The position numbers and the translations under genes were made by a program. The notes below the pieces were generated by a model. It saw only the letters and a list, made by a program, of their open reading frames with translations. It did not search any database and was not told the DNA's origin. A stretch of DNA of 32,649 nt from a virus: the IMG/VR virus record IMGVR_UViG_3300042516_000971, positions 1 to 32,649 of that record. The stretch is one strand, 5' to 3'. Numbering within the stretch: position 1 is the first letter of the stretch; every line of letters begins with the position of its first letter. This document shows positions 20,374 through 29,413 of this stretch, piece by piece.

Positions 20374-22110
20374 ATGGCAGACCTTCCAATCCTCCAATCA
20401 GGCAGAGTTGAAGCAGCAGGCATTCCTGGTGCTGTGCTGCCAAACGTCACAGCGCCCCAGGTTGACTATGTCGGCTTGAAGGCTGGCGCTCAGTACCAAG
20501 GCACGGTGGCGCAGACGCTTGACCGGCTGAGCAATCAGCTCTTTGGCATTGCCAAGAACGCTGCGATTGAGTCTGGCTATCAGTACGCTGCCGACAATCC
20601 GCTGACCGATGAGCAGCTGCAGGCAGCCAAGATGGGCAACGTGCAGCAGCTGCAGCTGGGTGGCACGTTCAACATGTTTGACCAGGCGGTGCGCAAAGCT
20701 CGCTCGCTTGAGTTGTCCAGCACGTTTGAAGCAGAAGCCCGCAGCCAGATGACAACCATGCTGACTGCGGTCGAGCAAGGCAAAGCCACCACCGAGCAAG
20801 TGCAGAACAAGCTGACCACCATGATGGATGGTTTCAGCCGAAGCCTGTCCCAGGTTGATCCAGAGGCATCGCTCAAGTTCCGCGCAACCAGCGCCACCAT
20901 GGGCAACACTGTGCTGGCCAAGGCTGCCGAGTTTGAGATGAAGCGCGAGAAGGCGCAGCGCCTGGCCAAGTTCGACGCTGACTTTGACAACAGCACACGC
21001 CTGCTTGAGGCAGCTGTCTCTCAGGGTTTTTGGGTTGACCCCAAGACCCAGCAAAAGCGCAGCATCGAGGAGCTGGCTGACGTGTATCGCCAGACAATCA
21101 CCACCAGCGCCCTGCTGCTGGGTGATGCCACGGTGCAGAAGTCATACAGCGACAAGTTTGAAGCGGCTCTCAAGAGCGCCAAGATCAACGCGGTGACCAA
21201 GTTCCTGTTGACCGATGAGCAGGCAATGGCCGACCCAGAAGCCACGCTCAAGAACATCCAGGCTGGTAACGTCGGCAGAATGTCTGACCTGGTCAAAGGC
21301 ATGCTGATGACCGACTACGGCTCAGTCGAGAAGGTCTCTGCCAACTACATGGTGGCCGTCAATGCACGCAACACAGCCATCACTCAGAGGCTAGCCGCAG
21401 ACAAGCGCGCAGCTGTTGCTGAGTTTGTGCCGCTGTATGAGAAGGCTGTCGCAGCGCCAGAGGGCAGCGCAGCACGCAAGCAGTTTGCCAACGAGATAGC
21501 AGCTCTGGCCAGAAAGTCTCCAGACGCTGTGCCATTGGGTGTTCTCAAGGACTTGCTGGAGCCCAACAAAGAGGGCAGCCCGCTTGCTGAGTTCAATGTG
21601 CTGCGTGGCATTTATGAAGGCACGATCACCAACCCTGACCAAATCTTCAACAACAACACGTTGAATGGCAAACAAAAGGTGTCGGCGCTCAAGCTGTTGA
21701 CCAGCGAAGACCGACGCGACCAGCGCGACCTGGACACGGGCCTGGCCAAACTGGCTGGCATCCCAACCATGCCTGGCTCAGTGACCGTGCTTGACCCCAA
21801 GGGCACAGAGTTCCAGCGCCTGCAGCAGCTGCGCGCAGACGCTCTGGCCGTGCAATCTGCAGCCACTGCCAAGGGCGAGATTCTGCAGCCGCGCCAAGTG
21901 CTTGAGCAAGTGTCCAAGAATCTGCAGGCACGCCGCGACACCGAGCAGGCCAAGGCTGCGCGCAACTCGCTGACCACTGTCTGGGAGAAGAAGGCCGGCG
22001 GCCCGATCACCCGCGACACCCTGCCCGCTCTGGAAAACAGCAAGAAACTCAAACCCGCTGAGATCACACAAGTTAAACGCCTGCTCGACCAGGCAGAAGG
22101 GATTCAGTAA
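20374..22110 (+). CDS. Internal virion/ejection protein, gp15-like
   Basis: A 578-aa, almost wholly helical protein between the gp14-like and larger ejection genes. It starts LPILQSGRVEAAGIPGAVLP and has extended helices (AEFEMKREKAQRLAKF, ALDVQ-like segments) with a YQYAADNPLTDEQLQAAK region (about residues 69-86) typical of podophage internal virion protein C. No enzyme motif is seen. It likely forms part of the periplasmic conduit during DNA entry. Its last base overlaps the next ATG. Confidence 0.8.
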   Translation: MADLPILQSGRVEAAGIPGAVLPNVTAPQVDYVGLKAGAQYQGTVAQTLDRLSNQLFGIAKNAAIESGYQYAADNPLTDEQLQAAKMGNVQQLQLGGTFNMFDQAVRKARSLELSSTFEAEARSQMTTMLTAVEQGKATTEQVQNKLTTMMDGFSRSLSQVDPEASLKFRATSATMGNTVLAKAAEFEMKREKAQRLAKFDADFDNSTRLLEAAVSQGFWVDPKTQQKRSIEELADVYRQTITTSALLLGDATVQKSYSDKFEAALKSAKINAVTKFLLTDEQAMADPEATLKNIQAGNVGRMSDLVKGMLMTDYGSVEKVSANYMVAVNARNTAITQRLAADKRAAVAEFVPLYEKAVAAPEGSAARKQFANEIAALARKSPDAVPLGVLKDLLEPNKEGSPLAEFNVLRGIYEGTITNPDQIFNNNTLNGKQKVSALKLLTSEDRRDQRDLDTGLAKLAGIPTMPGSVTVLDPKGTEFQRLQQLRADALAVQSAATAKGEILQPRQVLEQVSKNLQARRDTEQAKAARNSLTTVWEKKAGGPITRDTLPALENSKKLKPAEITQVKRLLDQAEGIQ

Positions 22111-24125
22111 TGGCCTACAGTCCGGTCGAAAACAAATACTTGTCGGCTCTCACCGCAGTACAGTTCCCAACAGAACCGGTTGAGCCCGATCCCGTTGCGC
22201 AGCCTGAGAGAGCAATGGCTCCTGGCCAGCGACCTGGCGACATCCTGGTGGCTGAGGTTGGTTCTAGGGGTTTACCCTCAAGCGCCTACACGGGCCAGTA
22301 CCCCAGCGAGATCAAGCCCTATGACCCGACGGTGCGCGAGCGCCTGGCCGGGTTTCTGCAGGCTGGCTTTGAGGGTATGGGCGTGGATCGCTACAAAGCC
22401 CGCCAGAACGCTCAAACGCTTTTGGGCGGCCCCAGTAGCAACCTCCCTCTAAATCTTGGTTTTGCGGACATTGTGCCCTTTCTAGGCACCGGCTTGCAGA
22501 CACAGGAAGCCGTGCGCATGGGTGAAGATGCGGCCACGTCTGTCCAGCAAGGCAACTACGGTACAGCTGCTTTGCAGACGGGTGGTGCTGTCCTGGGTCT
22601 AATTCCAGGTGTTGCCGGTACGGTCAAGGCTGCCAAGCCTCTGGTTCCAAAGGCAGCCGAGATGACAATCAACGCGCTGGAAAAGACCGGCATGCCTGCG
22701 CGTGGGTTGGGCATTGTTCAGTCTGGGCCCAATGTCGTCAGCACTCGATTGCCCACAGCCGTCAAAGCCACAGAAGACCCACTGGCCAACAACCTGGTCA
22801 TCGACTTGCAGTCTGCAAAGACAGACCCAGAGGCGTTCAATTTCAACGTCGGGCTGATCAAGCAGTACCCCAACTTCGCATCGAAAGCCCGCAACCCTGA
22901 AAAGCAGGCCGAAGACTTCATCACAGAGGTCAAAGACAACTTGCTGTTCTTGCACGACCAGGTGCCAGACGCTACGCGCCAGCGCAGCAAACTTTGGTAC
23001 GACGGCGCACGCAACATCACCAGCAAGTGGTCGAATGAATACCAGGTTCCTGACCAGGCAGTCTCTGGCGTGTTGGCCGTACTGTCACCACAAAAAGACT
23101 GGTTCATGAACGTGTCACTGGGTCAGCGTGTGCTGGACATCATGACTGGCAAGCAGACCTCAAAGTGGGACGACGCAATGACAGAGACCGCAAAGGTCAT
23201 CTGGTCAAAGCCTCAGTACGCGCCGATGGTCGATGCCATCAAAGGAAAAACCCTAACCGAGATCACAGACCCAGGTCTGAAGGCAATGTGGCTGCGCACC
23301 TATGACCAGGCATATCTGCCGCGTGAGCATCAGATCGTGACACCAGAAGGTGACTTCGCTGGCTTGCGCATGAATGCTGACGGCAAGACGCCAACCAAGA
23401 CCGGCTGGGGTTCGCTCAATGAGATCGGCAAAGCCATCGTCATTCTGAATGACCCATCCAAGGCAAACATCAGCAACAACCTGGGCGACATGCACAAGGT
23501 GCGCAACTTCTACAACAACATCTACGCGCCCAATGACCCGTCAGGTGCTGTGACCATTGACACCCATGCGGTGGCTGCTGGCCTGCTACGCCCATTGTCT
23601 GGCAATAGCCGTGAGGTTTTGCACAACTTCGGCTCTGGCGTGGTTGGTGAAGGTGGCCCGAAGAACAGCTCGATCACTGGTGTGAAAGGCACATACGGCA
23701 TCTATGCCGAAGCCTATCGCCGGGCAGCGCAAGAGCGTGGAATTTTGCCGCGTGAGATGCAATCAATCACATGGGAAGCGGTGCGCGGATTGTTCCCAGA
23801 TACGTTTAAGACTGCAGCAAATGCTGACAAGATCGACAACATTTGGCTACAATATCGCAAAGGCAAACTCTCACTAGACGAGGCACGCAATGAAGTCTTC
23901 AATGCAGCAGGCGGAATCAACGCCCCAGAGTGGGAGCGGGCCGGACTACGTCCTGGAGCTGCTCCAGAAGTTCAACCTTCCACTAACCAGGGACAACTAC
24001 CTGGGACTGGCGTACCCGGAGGGACTGCCAGCGGAATGGGGAGCGGAGAACGAAGCGGAGCTACCACAGGAGATTCGTCAAGCGTAAAGCGTGGCCGTCA
24101 GGCTCGCAATTCTGGAGCTAACTGA
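22110..24125 (+). CDS. Ejection protein with a DNA-glycosylase-like helical enzyme domain
   Basis: A 671-aa protein in the ejection cluster. Residues about 150-172 form a Gly/Ala hydrophobic segment that may insert in membrane. Residues about 255-565 are a distinct domain: WYDGAR (296-301), AVLSPQKDWFMN (323-334), NNLGDMHKVRNFYNNI (456-471), VTIDTHAVAAGLL (481-493), GTYGIYAEAYRRAA (527-540) and QSITWEAVRGLF (551-562). The same set occurs as stand-alone phage proteins I associate with DUF7178. The V-D-T-H motif after helical repeats is reminiscent of HhH-GPD DNA glycosylases, but activity is only inferred. Residues about 600-671 are low-complexity Gly/Ser/Pro, overlying another frame (23890-24087). 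Confidence 0.75.
   Translation: MAYSPVENKYLSALTAVQFPTEPVEPDPVAQPERAMAPGQRPGDILVAEVGSRGLPSSAYTGQYPSEIKPYDPTVRERLAGFLQAGFEGMGVDRYKARQNAQTLLGGPSSNLPLNLGFADIVPFLGTGLQTQEAVRMGEDAATSVQQGNYGTAALQTGGAVLGLIPGVAGTVKAAKPLVPKAAEMTINALEKTGMPARGLGIVQSGPNVVSTRLPTAVKATEDPLANNLVIDLQSAKTDPEAFNFNVGLIKQYPNFASKARNPEKQAEDFITEVKDNLLFLHDQVPDATRQRSKLWYDGARNITSKWSNEYQVPDQAVSGVLAVLSPQKDWFMNVSLGQRVLDIMTGKQTSKWDDAMTETAKVIWSKPQYAPMVDAIKGKTLTEITDPGLKAMWLRTYDQAYLPREHQIVTPEGDFAGLRMNADGKTPTKTGWGSLNEIGKAIVILNDPSKANISNNLGDMHKVRNFYNNIYAPNDPSGAVTIDTHAVAAGLLRPLSGNSREVLHNFGSGVVGEGGPKNSSITGVKGTYGIYAEAYRRAAQERGILPREMQSITWEAVRGLFPDTFKTAANADKIDNIWLQYRKGKLSLDEARNEVFNAAGGINAPEWERAGLRPGAAPEVQPSTNQGQLPGTGVPGGTASGMGSGERSGATTGDSSSVKRGRQARNSGAN
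23890..24087 (+). CDS. Probable overprinted small phage protein (65 aa)
   Basis: A 65-aa frame inside the 3' end of the preceding gene, in the +1 phase. ATG 23890 follows GAGG by about 6 bases. From residue 18 it reads PDYVLELLQKFNLPLTRDNY, LGLAYPEGLPAEWG and ENEAELPQEI, closely matching a small protein pattern common in phages (PLTRENYLxLAY, then ExELP). The host frame is low complexity here, which suggests this frame is the selected one. It could be a separate gene or be joined to the large protein by frameshift in relatives. Confidence 0.65.
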   Translation: MKSSMQQAESTPQSGSGPDYVLELLQKFNLPLTRDNYLGLAYPEGLPAEWGAENEAELPQEIRQA

Positions 24126-26992
24126 TGGCCATTCAACCCCTTGATCAACGCCTCAACAGCATTCTGCCAACAGCTGCACCAGCTGCAGCGCCAGCAGACC
24201 CCACACAGTTAGAGCCCATGCCTGCCGAGCAGGCGCAAATGGGCACAGAGGCCACGCCTACCGATAAGCCTGGCACGCCCAGCATGTCGGAAGGCATTCA
24301 GATCGCTGGCCCTGTTGATGCCGCTCTTCGCAAACTGATCACCCGCCAGGGCACCAAGGCCGAGCGCAACCTGGTGCCAGACGCTGCCCGTGCAGCTGAA
24401 GGCACACTGCCAGATGCAGCCAAGGCCGGTCGCTACAAGCTGATCCCAGAAGCTGACCAAACCCTGACAGACACTGTTGGCACAGCTGTCAGCCGCCGCC
24501 AGGCGCAAGGCGCTTTGATTGGCAAACCAAACCCCAGCACAGAAGAGATCGCTGCCGGTGTCAAGACCGAGCCGTTTAACCTGGCCCAGTATCAGAACCA
24601 CGACGCTGCTGGCATTGTGGCCGGTGTGGCTGATGCACTGAACATCAGAACCAAAGCTGTAACCTTTGAAGAGATCAAAGCCAAGGCTGCAGAGTCTGGC
24701 ATTGGCGAGTCGTTCCTGACGCGCCTGATCGGCAGCGACGGCAGAATGATGGCCAACGCTGTCGAGACCTACAAAGCCCTGGAAGTTTTGGAATTCAGCG
24801 CCAATGAACTGGACAAGCTGTTCAAGCTGGTCAACTCTGGCATGGCCACCGATGCTGACAAGCTCATGCTGCGCCAGCAAGTGGCCTTCCATGGCTTGAT
24901 CCAGAAGGGTGTCAAGGGCATTCAGACTGAGACAGCCCGTGCCCTGGCAGTCTTTCGCATTCCACGCGACGGCAGCGCCGACGTAATTCGCCAGGTGTTG
25001 GAAGAGTACGGTGGCGATGCTGCTTTGCAAGACATGGCAAAAAGCTACCTGTCCTTGGAATCACGCGCAGCCCAGAACGCCATGATCGAGAAGTCGATGA
25101 TGTCTGGCGTCAAGGATGTCTGGTTCACCACCTACATCAACGGCCTGCTGTCTTCGCCTGTGTCGCATGCCAAGAACATTGTGTCGAACACACTGTTTGG
25201 CTTGTACCAAATCCCCGAGCGTATGGTTGCTGCCATGTACGGCAACGTGCTGCCAACCGGCGTGCGCAGCTGGAAGTCGCTGGTGCCAGGTTCTGAGGCC
25301 GAGAAGGTCGGCATGGACGAAGCGCTCACCATGGTGCAGTCGCTACGCAATGGCATTGTCGAGGGTATGCAGCTGGCCAGCACTGCCTGGAAGAACAACG
25401 CGCCCAGTGACTTGATGACCAAGATCGAGATGCAGCGTGGCGGTTATGAACCCACGATCAGCTCTGGTGCTTTTGGCATCGAGCAAGACAAGTGGCTGGC
25501 CAAGGCGCTCGACTTCTACGGCACAGCTGTAACCATTCCTGGCCGCGCACTGATGACCGAGGACGAGTTCTTCAAGGGTGTGCTGTACCGCATGGAGCTG
25601 AACACCCAGATCACACGCCGTGGCAAGACCGTCTACCGCGAAGGCGTCGATGCCGGTCTGTCTGAGACTGACGCGATGGCCAAAGCATCGCTGGAAATCG
25701 AGGGCTTGTTCCAGAACCCACCGCGTGACCTAGATGAAGCAGCCATGGCGTTCGCCCAAAAAGGCACGTTCACTGCCGAGCTGCCACCAGCTTTGAAAAA
25801 CTTGCAAGAGGTGTTCAATCACCCAGCGCTCAAGGTGGTGGTGCCGTTCTTCAAGACGCCTGCCAACATTGGCCTGCAAGTAATCGAGCGCACACCGTTC
25901 GCACCGCTGTCTTCTCAGTGGCGTGAAGAGCTGTCCAAGGGTGGCATCTACCGCGACATGGCTTTGGCCAAGGTAACACTGGGCTCAGCCTTACTGGCCA
26001 CGTTTGCTGCGCTCTCAGCTGAAGGCAACCTGACAGGCCGTGGCCCAGAGCGCAAGGCAGACCGAGAAGCTCTCATGCGCGACGGCTGGATGCCCTACTC
26101 CATTAAGGTGGGCGACAGCTACTACAGTTACCAGGGCATGGAGCCGGTCTCTGCCTTGATGGCCATCGCTGCTGACTATGCCGAATACGCCAAGCATGAA
26201 CCCGACGCCACCAAGGTGGAGGAGGTGTTCCTGGGCGCAACGTATGGCCTGTACGAATACCTCAAAGAGCAGCCCTATCTGCAGGGCGTGGCTGACGTGG
26301 CCAAGCTGATCGGCACTAACCAGCAGGGCGCTGTTGACGGCAAAAAGATCGTTGACGGTTTGATCAAGCAATTCGGTGGGTTTGTCATTGGCGGCTCACC
26401 AGCTGGCGCTTACAGCTCCCTGGTCGCTGGCATCTCTCGCCTGTCAGACCCAACCAGGAAAGACACACGCGCCGACCCCGAGTTGCCGATGGGCGTGCGC
26501 GGGTTTGTCGAGGCGTTCAACAAGTACAAGTCGCGTCTGCCCTACTTCAACTCTGATCTGCCCGAAGCGCTCAATCTCTGGGGTGACCCAGTGCTGCAAT
26601 CGCGTGGCAACCCCATGGAGTTGGTGCTGCCAACCCGTGTGAGCCCTGCCCAGTTCAGCCTGGTTGACGACGCCCTGGTGCGCATTGGCTCACCTGTCGG
26701 CATGCCCGACAAGAAGATCGATGGCGTTGAAATGACCGCTGAGCAGTACAACCGCCTGCTGACAATCTACGGCAAAGAGCTGCCATCCAAGCAGGGCATC
26801 ATGGATGTGATGCTGTCACCAGGGTTTACCCTGCTGTCACTGGATGACCAGCAGAAAACGGTGCAGTCGGTTCACAGTAAATACATGCAAGCAGCCCACA
26901 ATCAGCTCAAGCAAGAAGACCCTGCATTGCAGGCGCGGATCGCTGAGCTGCAAGAGTTGCGCAAGGCCAATGGCCTCTATTACAAACCTTGA
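24125..26992 (+). CDS. Large internal virion/ejection protein (955 aa)
   Basis: A 955-aa protein in the position of T7 gp16, the largest ejection protein. The start overlaps the previous stop (TGATG). The N-terminal 60 residues are Pro/Ala-rich. The middle contains TYINGLLSSPVSHAKNIVSN and PVSHAKNIVSNTLFGLYQIP (about residues 335-365), then FKTPANIGLQVIERTPFAPL (about 577-596) and LPYFNSDLPEALNLWGDPVL (about 807-826), a set seen in large phage polyvalent proteins (LPD38-like region). No transglycosylase motif is evident, unlike T7 gp16. It probably spans the inner membrane during DNA entry. Confidence 0.8.
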   Translation: MAIQPLDQRLNSILPTAAPAAAPADPTQLEPMPAEQAQMGTEATPTDKPGTPSMSEGIQIAGPVDAALRKLITRQGTKAERNLVPDAARAAEGTLPDAAKAGRYKLIPEADQTLTDTVGTAVSRRQAQGALIGKPNPSTEEIAAGVKTEPFNLAQYQNHDAAGIVAGVADALNIRTKAVTFEEIKAKAAESGIGESFLTRLIGSDGRMMANAVETYKALEVLEFSANELDKLFKLVNSGMATDADKLMLRQQVAFHGLIQKGVKGIQTETARALAVFRIPRDGSADVIRQVLEEYGGDAALQDMAKSYLSLESRAAQNAMIEKSMMSGVKDVWFTTYINGLLSSPVSHAKNIVSNTLFGLYQIPERMVAAMYGNVLPTGVRSWKSLVPGSEAEKVGMDEALTMVQSLRNGIVEGMQLASTAWKNNAPSDLMTKIEMQRGGYEPTISSGAFGIEQDKWLAKALDFYGTAVTIPGRALMTEDEFFKGVLYRMELNTQITRRGKTVYREGVDAGLSETDAMAKASLEIEGLFQNPPRDLDEAAMAFAQKGTFTAELPPALKNLQEVFNHPALKVVVPFFKTPANIGLQVIERTPFAPLSSQWREELSKGGIYRDMALAKVTLGSALLATFAALSAEGNLTGRGPERKADREALMRDGWMPYSIKVGDSYYSYQGMEPVSALMAIAADYAEYAKHEPDATKVEEVFLGATYGLYEYLKEQPYLQGVADVAKLIGTNQQGAVDGKKIVDGLIKQFGGFVIGGSPAGAYSSLVAGISRLSDPTRKDTRADPELPMGVRGFVEAFNKYKSRLPYFNSDLPEALNLWGDPVLQSRGNPMELVLPTRVSPAQFSLVDDALVRIGSPVGMPDKKIDGVEMTAEQYNRLLTIYGKELPSKQGIMDVMLSPGFTLLSLDDQQKTVQSVHSKYMQAAHNQLKQEDPALQARIAELQELRKANGLYYKP

Positions 26993-26998
26993 GAAAAA

Positions 26999-27028
26999 CG
27001 TACAATTTCCATTAGGAAGGATTGAATC
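26999..27028 (+). promoter_or_regulatory. Leader of the tail fibre gene, related to that at 7936-7965
   Basis: GTACAATTTCCATTAGGAAG then GATTGAATC precedes ATG 27029. TACAAT (27001-27006) is a good -10 hexamer but no -35 at normal spacing is seen. AGGAAGG is the ribosome binding site. The element is nearly identical to the leader before the gene at 7966. Confidence 0.45.
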
Positions 27029-29395
27029 ATGGGCGTCCCAATCTCCAACGTAACACGTCGAGTCGTATATGCAGCCAGTGGCACTGGCCCGTATGCGTTC
27101 ACCTTTGAAATTCTGGCGAACACTGACATCGCTGTCTACAAGGACGACGCGCTCCTGACGCTGACCACCGACTACACGGTGACCATTGCATCGAACGGCA
27201 CAGGCTCAATCACCCTGGTGGCTTCTCCCACTGGCGCAACGCAGATCGCCATTGTCGGCAACCGCACCATTCAGCGCACGACAGACTTCGTGACTGGTGG
27301 CGACTTCTTTGCCAACACGGTCAATGATGAGATGGATCAGCAGACCATCTTCGCACAGCAAAACGCCGAAGGTCTGCAGCGTGCATTGAGCGCACCGCAG
27401 ACCGATCCTACCTCGATCAACATGACGCTGCCACGCGCCAGCCTGCGCGCCAACAAAGCGCTGGGCTTTGATGCGGACGGCAACCCTGCCATTGCCGACA
27501 CGCTGGGCACCAACCGTGGCAATTGGGCTGCAGCCACGCTGTACTACGTCCGAGACATTGTCAAAGACACAACCAACAGCAACATCTGGCAGTGTATTAC
27601 CCAGCACACATCTACTGGCTCTCAGCCGATCAACACGAACACCGACTCAGCCAAATGGACTTTGTTGGTTGACGCGGCAGCGGCAGCCACAAGCGCATCC
27701 AATGCAGCCAGCTCTGCATCAGCTGCTTCTAGCAGTGCGTCTGCTGCATCGACCTCAGCGACAAACGCCGCCAGCTCAGCAAGCGCTGCGAGTACATCGG
27801 CCAGCAATGCTTCGACATCGGCCACGAATGCTGCTAGCTCAGCAAGTTCTGCATCGACATCAGCCAGCACTGCAAGCACAGCTGCAACCAACGCGGGCAC
27901 CAGCGCAACAGCTGCTGCAACAAGTGCAACAAACGCATCGAATAGCGCCAGCGCTGCCAGCACATCGGCAAGCAACGCAAGCAGCTCAGCATCTGCGGCT
28001 AGCACGTCCGCGTCTAACGCATCCACGTCGGCCACCAACGCGGCCAACTCTGCAAGCACTGCCACCACCCAAGCGACAAATGCTTCAAACAGTGCAAGCA
28101 CGGCCAGCACGCAAGCAACAAACGCTGCCAGCTCTGCTACTGCAGCAGCTGCGTCAGCAACATCTGCAGCGGCCAGCTACGACGCATTTGACGACCGCTA
28201 CCTGGGCGCGAAGTCCAGCAACCCAAGCGTTGACAACGACGGCAACGCACTGCTGACCGGCGCGATCTACTTCAACAGTGTGGCCAGCACAATGCGGGTT
28301 TACAACGGCAGCGCCTGGCAAGACCAGGCTGCCTCGCCAGACACCATTGCTGAGCGCTCATTCTCCGCGACTGCTGGCCAGACCAGCTACACGTTCACTG
28401 GCGGCTATCGTGTGGGCTACACCTATGTGTACGTCAACGGTGCGCTGCTGGCAGAGGCAGACATCACAGCAACTGACGGCACAACGATCACGTTCACATC
28501 TGCCCTGGCGCTCAATGATGAGGTTCGCATTCTGTCTTACAAGGCCATTGGTTCTGTCGCCATTGGCGACATCTCTGGGTTGCAGACTGCGCTCGACGCC
28601 AAGGCTCCGCTGGCAAATCCGGTCTTCACTGGCAATGCAGGTTTGGGAGTTACCCCGGCTGCTTGGAACACCATCACAGCATTGCAAGTAAAGAACGGCT
28701 CATTTGGTGGCTATTCATCAACTGCCTATATGGGCACAAACTGGTACTACGCCAGCGGTGACAAATACATCACAAGCACGGGTGCAGCCTTATATGCAGC
28801 AGATGGAAATTTAAGCTCGCATACATTTTACACAGCAGCTGGCGGCACGGCTGGAAACGCGATCACTTGGACGCAATCACTTCAGTTTGCAAAAGGTGCA
28901 ACCTTAGCTCTTGAGGGTGCGACATCTCAAACTGGTGTTGGCATCACATTCCCCGCAACTCAATCAGCATCATCAAACGCTAATACGCTAGATGATTATG
29001 AGGAGGGGACTTGGACACCATATTTAACTGGTAGCGGCACACCGGGAACTTGGACTCCAAGTTACAACACAGGAACGTATACAAAAATCGGTAATCAGGT
29101 TTTTGTTCAGGGCATTATTGGCGGCACACTTTCTGGTGCAACGGGAACTATCTATCTTGGTGGGTTTCCTTTTAACGCAAGCGGCTCATGGAATACCCTT
29201 TCAGTTACAGAGTACCGCTATATTGCTCAGGGTTCACGCACTGGCGTGACTGGAATTGAACTTAGTTCGGGCGCGGCATACGGCGCCATTTATTTGTCAG
29301 GGTCTTCTACTTCTGAAGTTGCTTTGGCTCCTGCCGACTGGAGTAGCGGCGGCACGTCAATCATGTGGTTTAGCGGATGCTATAAAACATCTTAA
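27029..29395 (+). CDS. Tail fibre protein
   Basis: A 788-aa fibre. The N-terminal about 150 residues match the T7 gp17 tail-attachment domain (VVYAASGTGPYAFTFEILAN, DDALLTLTTDYTVT, RTIQRTTDFVTGGDFFANTV, NDEMDQQTIFAQQNAEGLQR). Next comes a carbohydrate-binding-like strand set (AATLYYVRDIVKDTTNSNIW), then an Ala/Ser/Thr heptad rod (about residues 220-383), then FDDRYLGAKSSNPSVDNDG and a beta domain. The C-terminal 200 residues include YEEGTWTPYLTGSGTPGTW, typical of receptor-binding tips. The tip-coding DNA is more A+T-rich than the rest of the gene, which suggests exchange. Confidence 0.93.
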   Translation: MGVPISNVTRRVVYAASGTGPYAFTFEILANTDIAVYKDDALLTLTTDYTVTIASNGTGSITLVASPTGATQIAIVGNRTIQRTTDFVTGGDFFANTVNDEMDQQTIFAQQNAEGLQRALSAPQTDPTSINMTLPRASLRANKALGFDADGNPAIADTLGTNRGNWAAATLYYVRDIVKDTTNSNIWQCITQHTSTGSQPINTNTDSAKWTLLVDAAAAATSASNAASSASAASSSASAASTSATNAASSASAASTSASNASTSATNAASSASSASTSASTASTAATNAGTSATAAATSATNASNSASAASTSASNASSSASAASTSASNASTSATNAANSASTATTQATNASNSASTASTQATNAASSATAAAASATSAAASYDAFDDRYLGAKSSNPSVDNDGNALLTGAIYFNSVASTMRVYNGSAWQDQAASPDTIAERSFSATAGQTSYTFTGGYRVGYTYVYVNGALLAEADITATDGTTITFTSALALNDEVRILSYKAIGSVAIGDISGLQTALDAKAPLANPVFTGNAGLGVTPAAWNTITALQVKNGSFGGYSSTAYMGTNWYYASGDKYITSTGAALYAADGNLSSHTFYTAAGGTAGNAITWTQSLQFAKGATLALEGATSQTGVGITFPATQSASSNANTLDDYEEGTWTPYLTGSGTPGTWTPSYNTGTYTKIGNQVFVQGIIGGTLSGATGTIYLGGFPFNASGSWNTLSVTEYRYIAQGSRTGVTGIELSSGAAYGAIYLSGSSTSEVALAPADWSSGGTSIMWFSGCYKTS
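27690..28178 (+). repeat. Heptad repeats of the fibre rod (about 23 copies of 21 bp)
   Basis: About 23 consecutive seven-residue units close to S-A-T/S-N-A-A/S-S/T, each encoded by 21 bp with much codon variation. Units with Asn at position four often alternate with units lacking it. The regular period and small side chains suggest a trimeric helical rod. Such repeats change copy number easily. Confidence 0.85.
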
Positions 29396-29413
29396 TTTTC
29401 AAAGGAAAAAATC

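Noticed and set aside
27690-28178. Repeat tract that could be mistaken for a CRISPR array or tandem DNA element
   Set aside because: The 21-bp units are in frame, without constant spacers, and encode protein heptads in the fibre.
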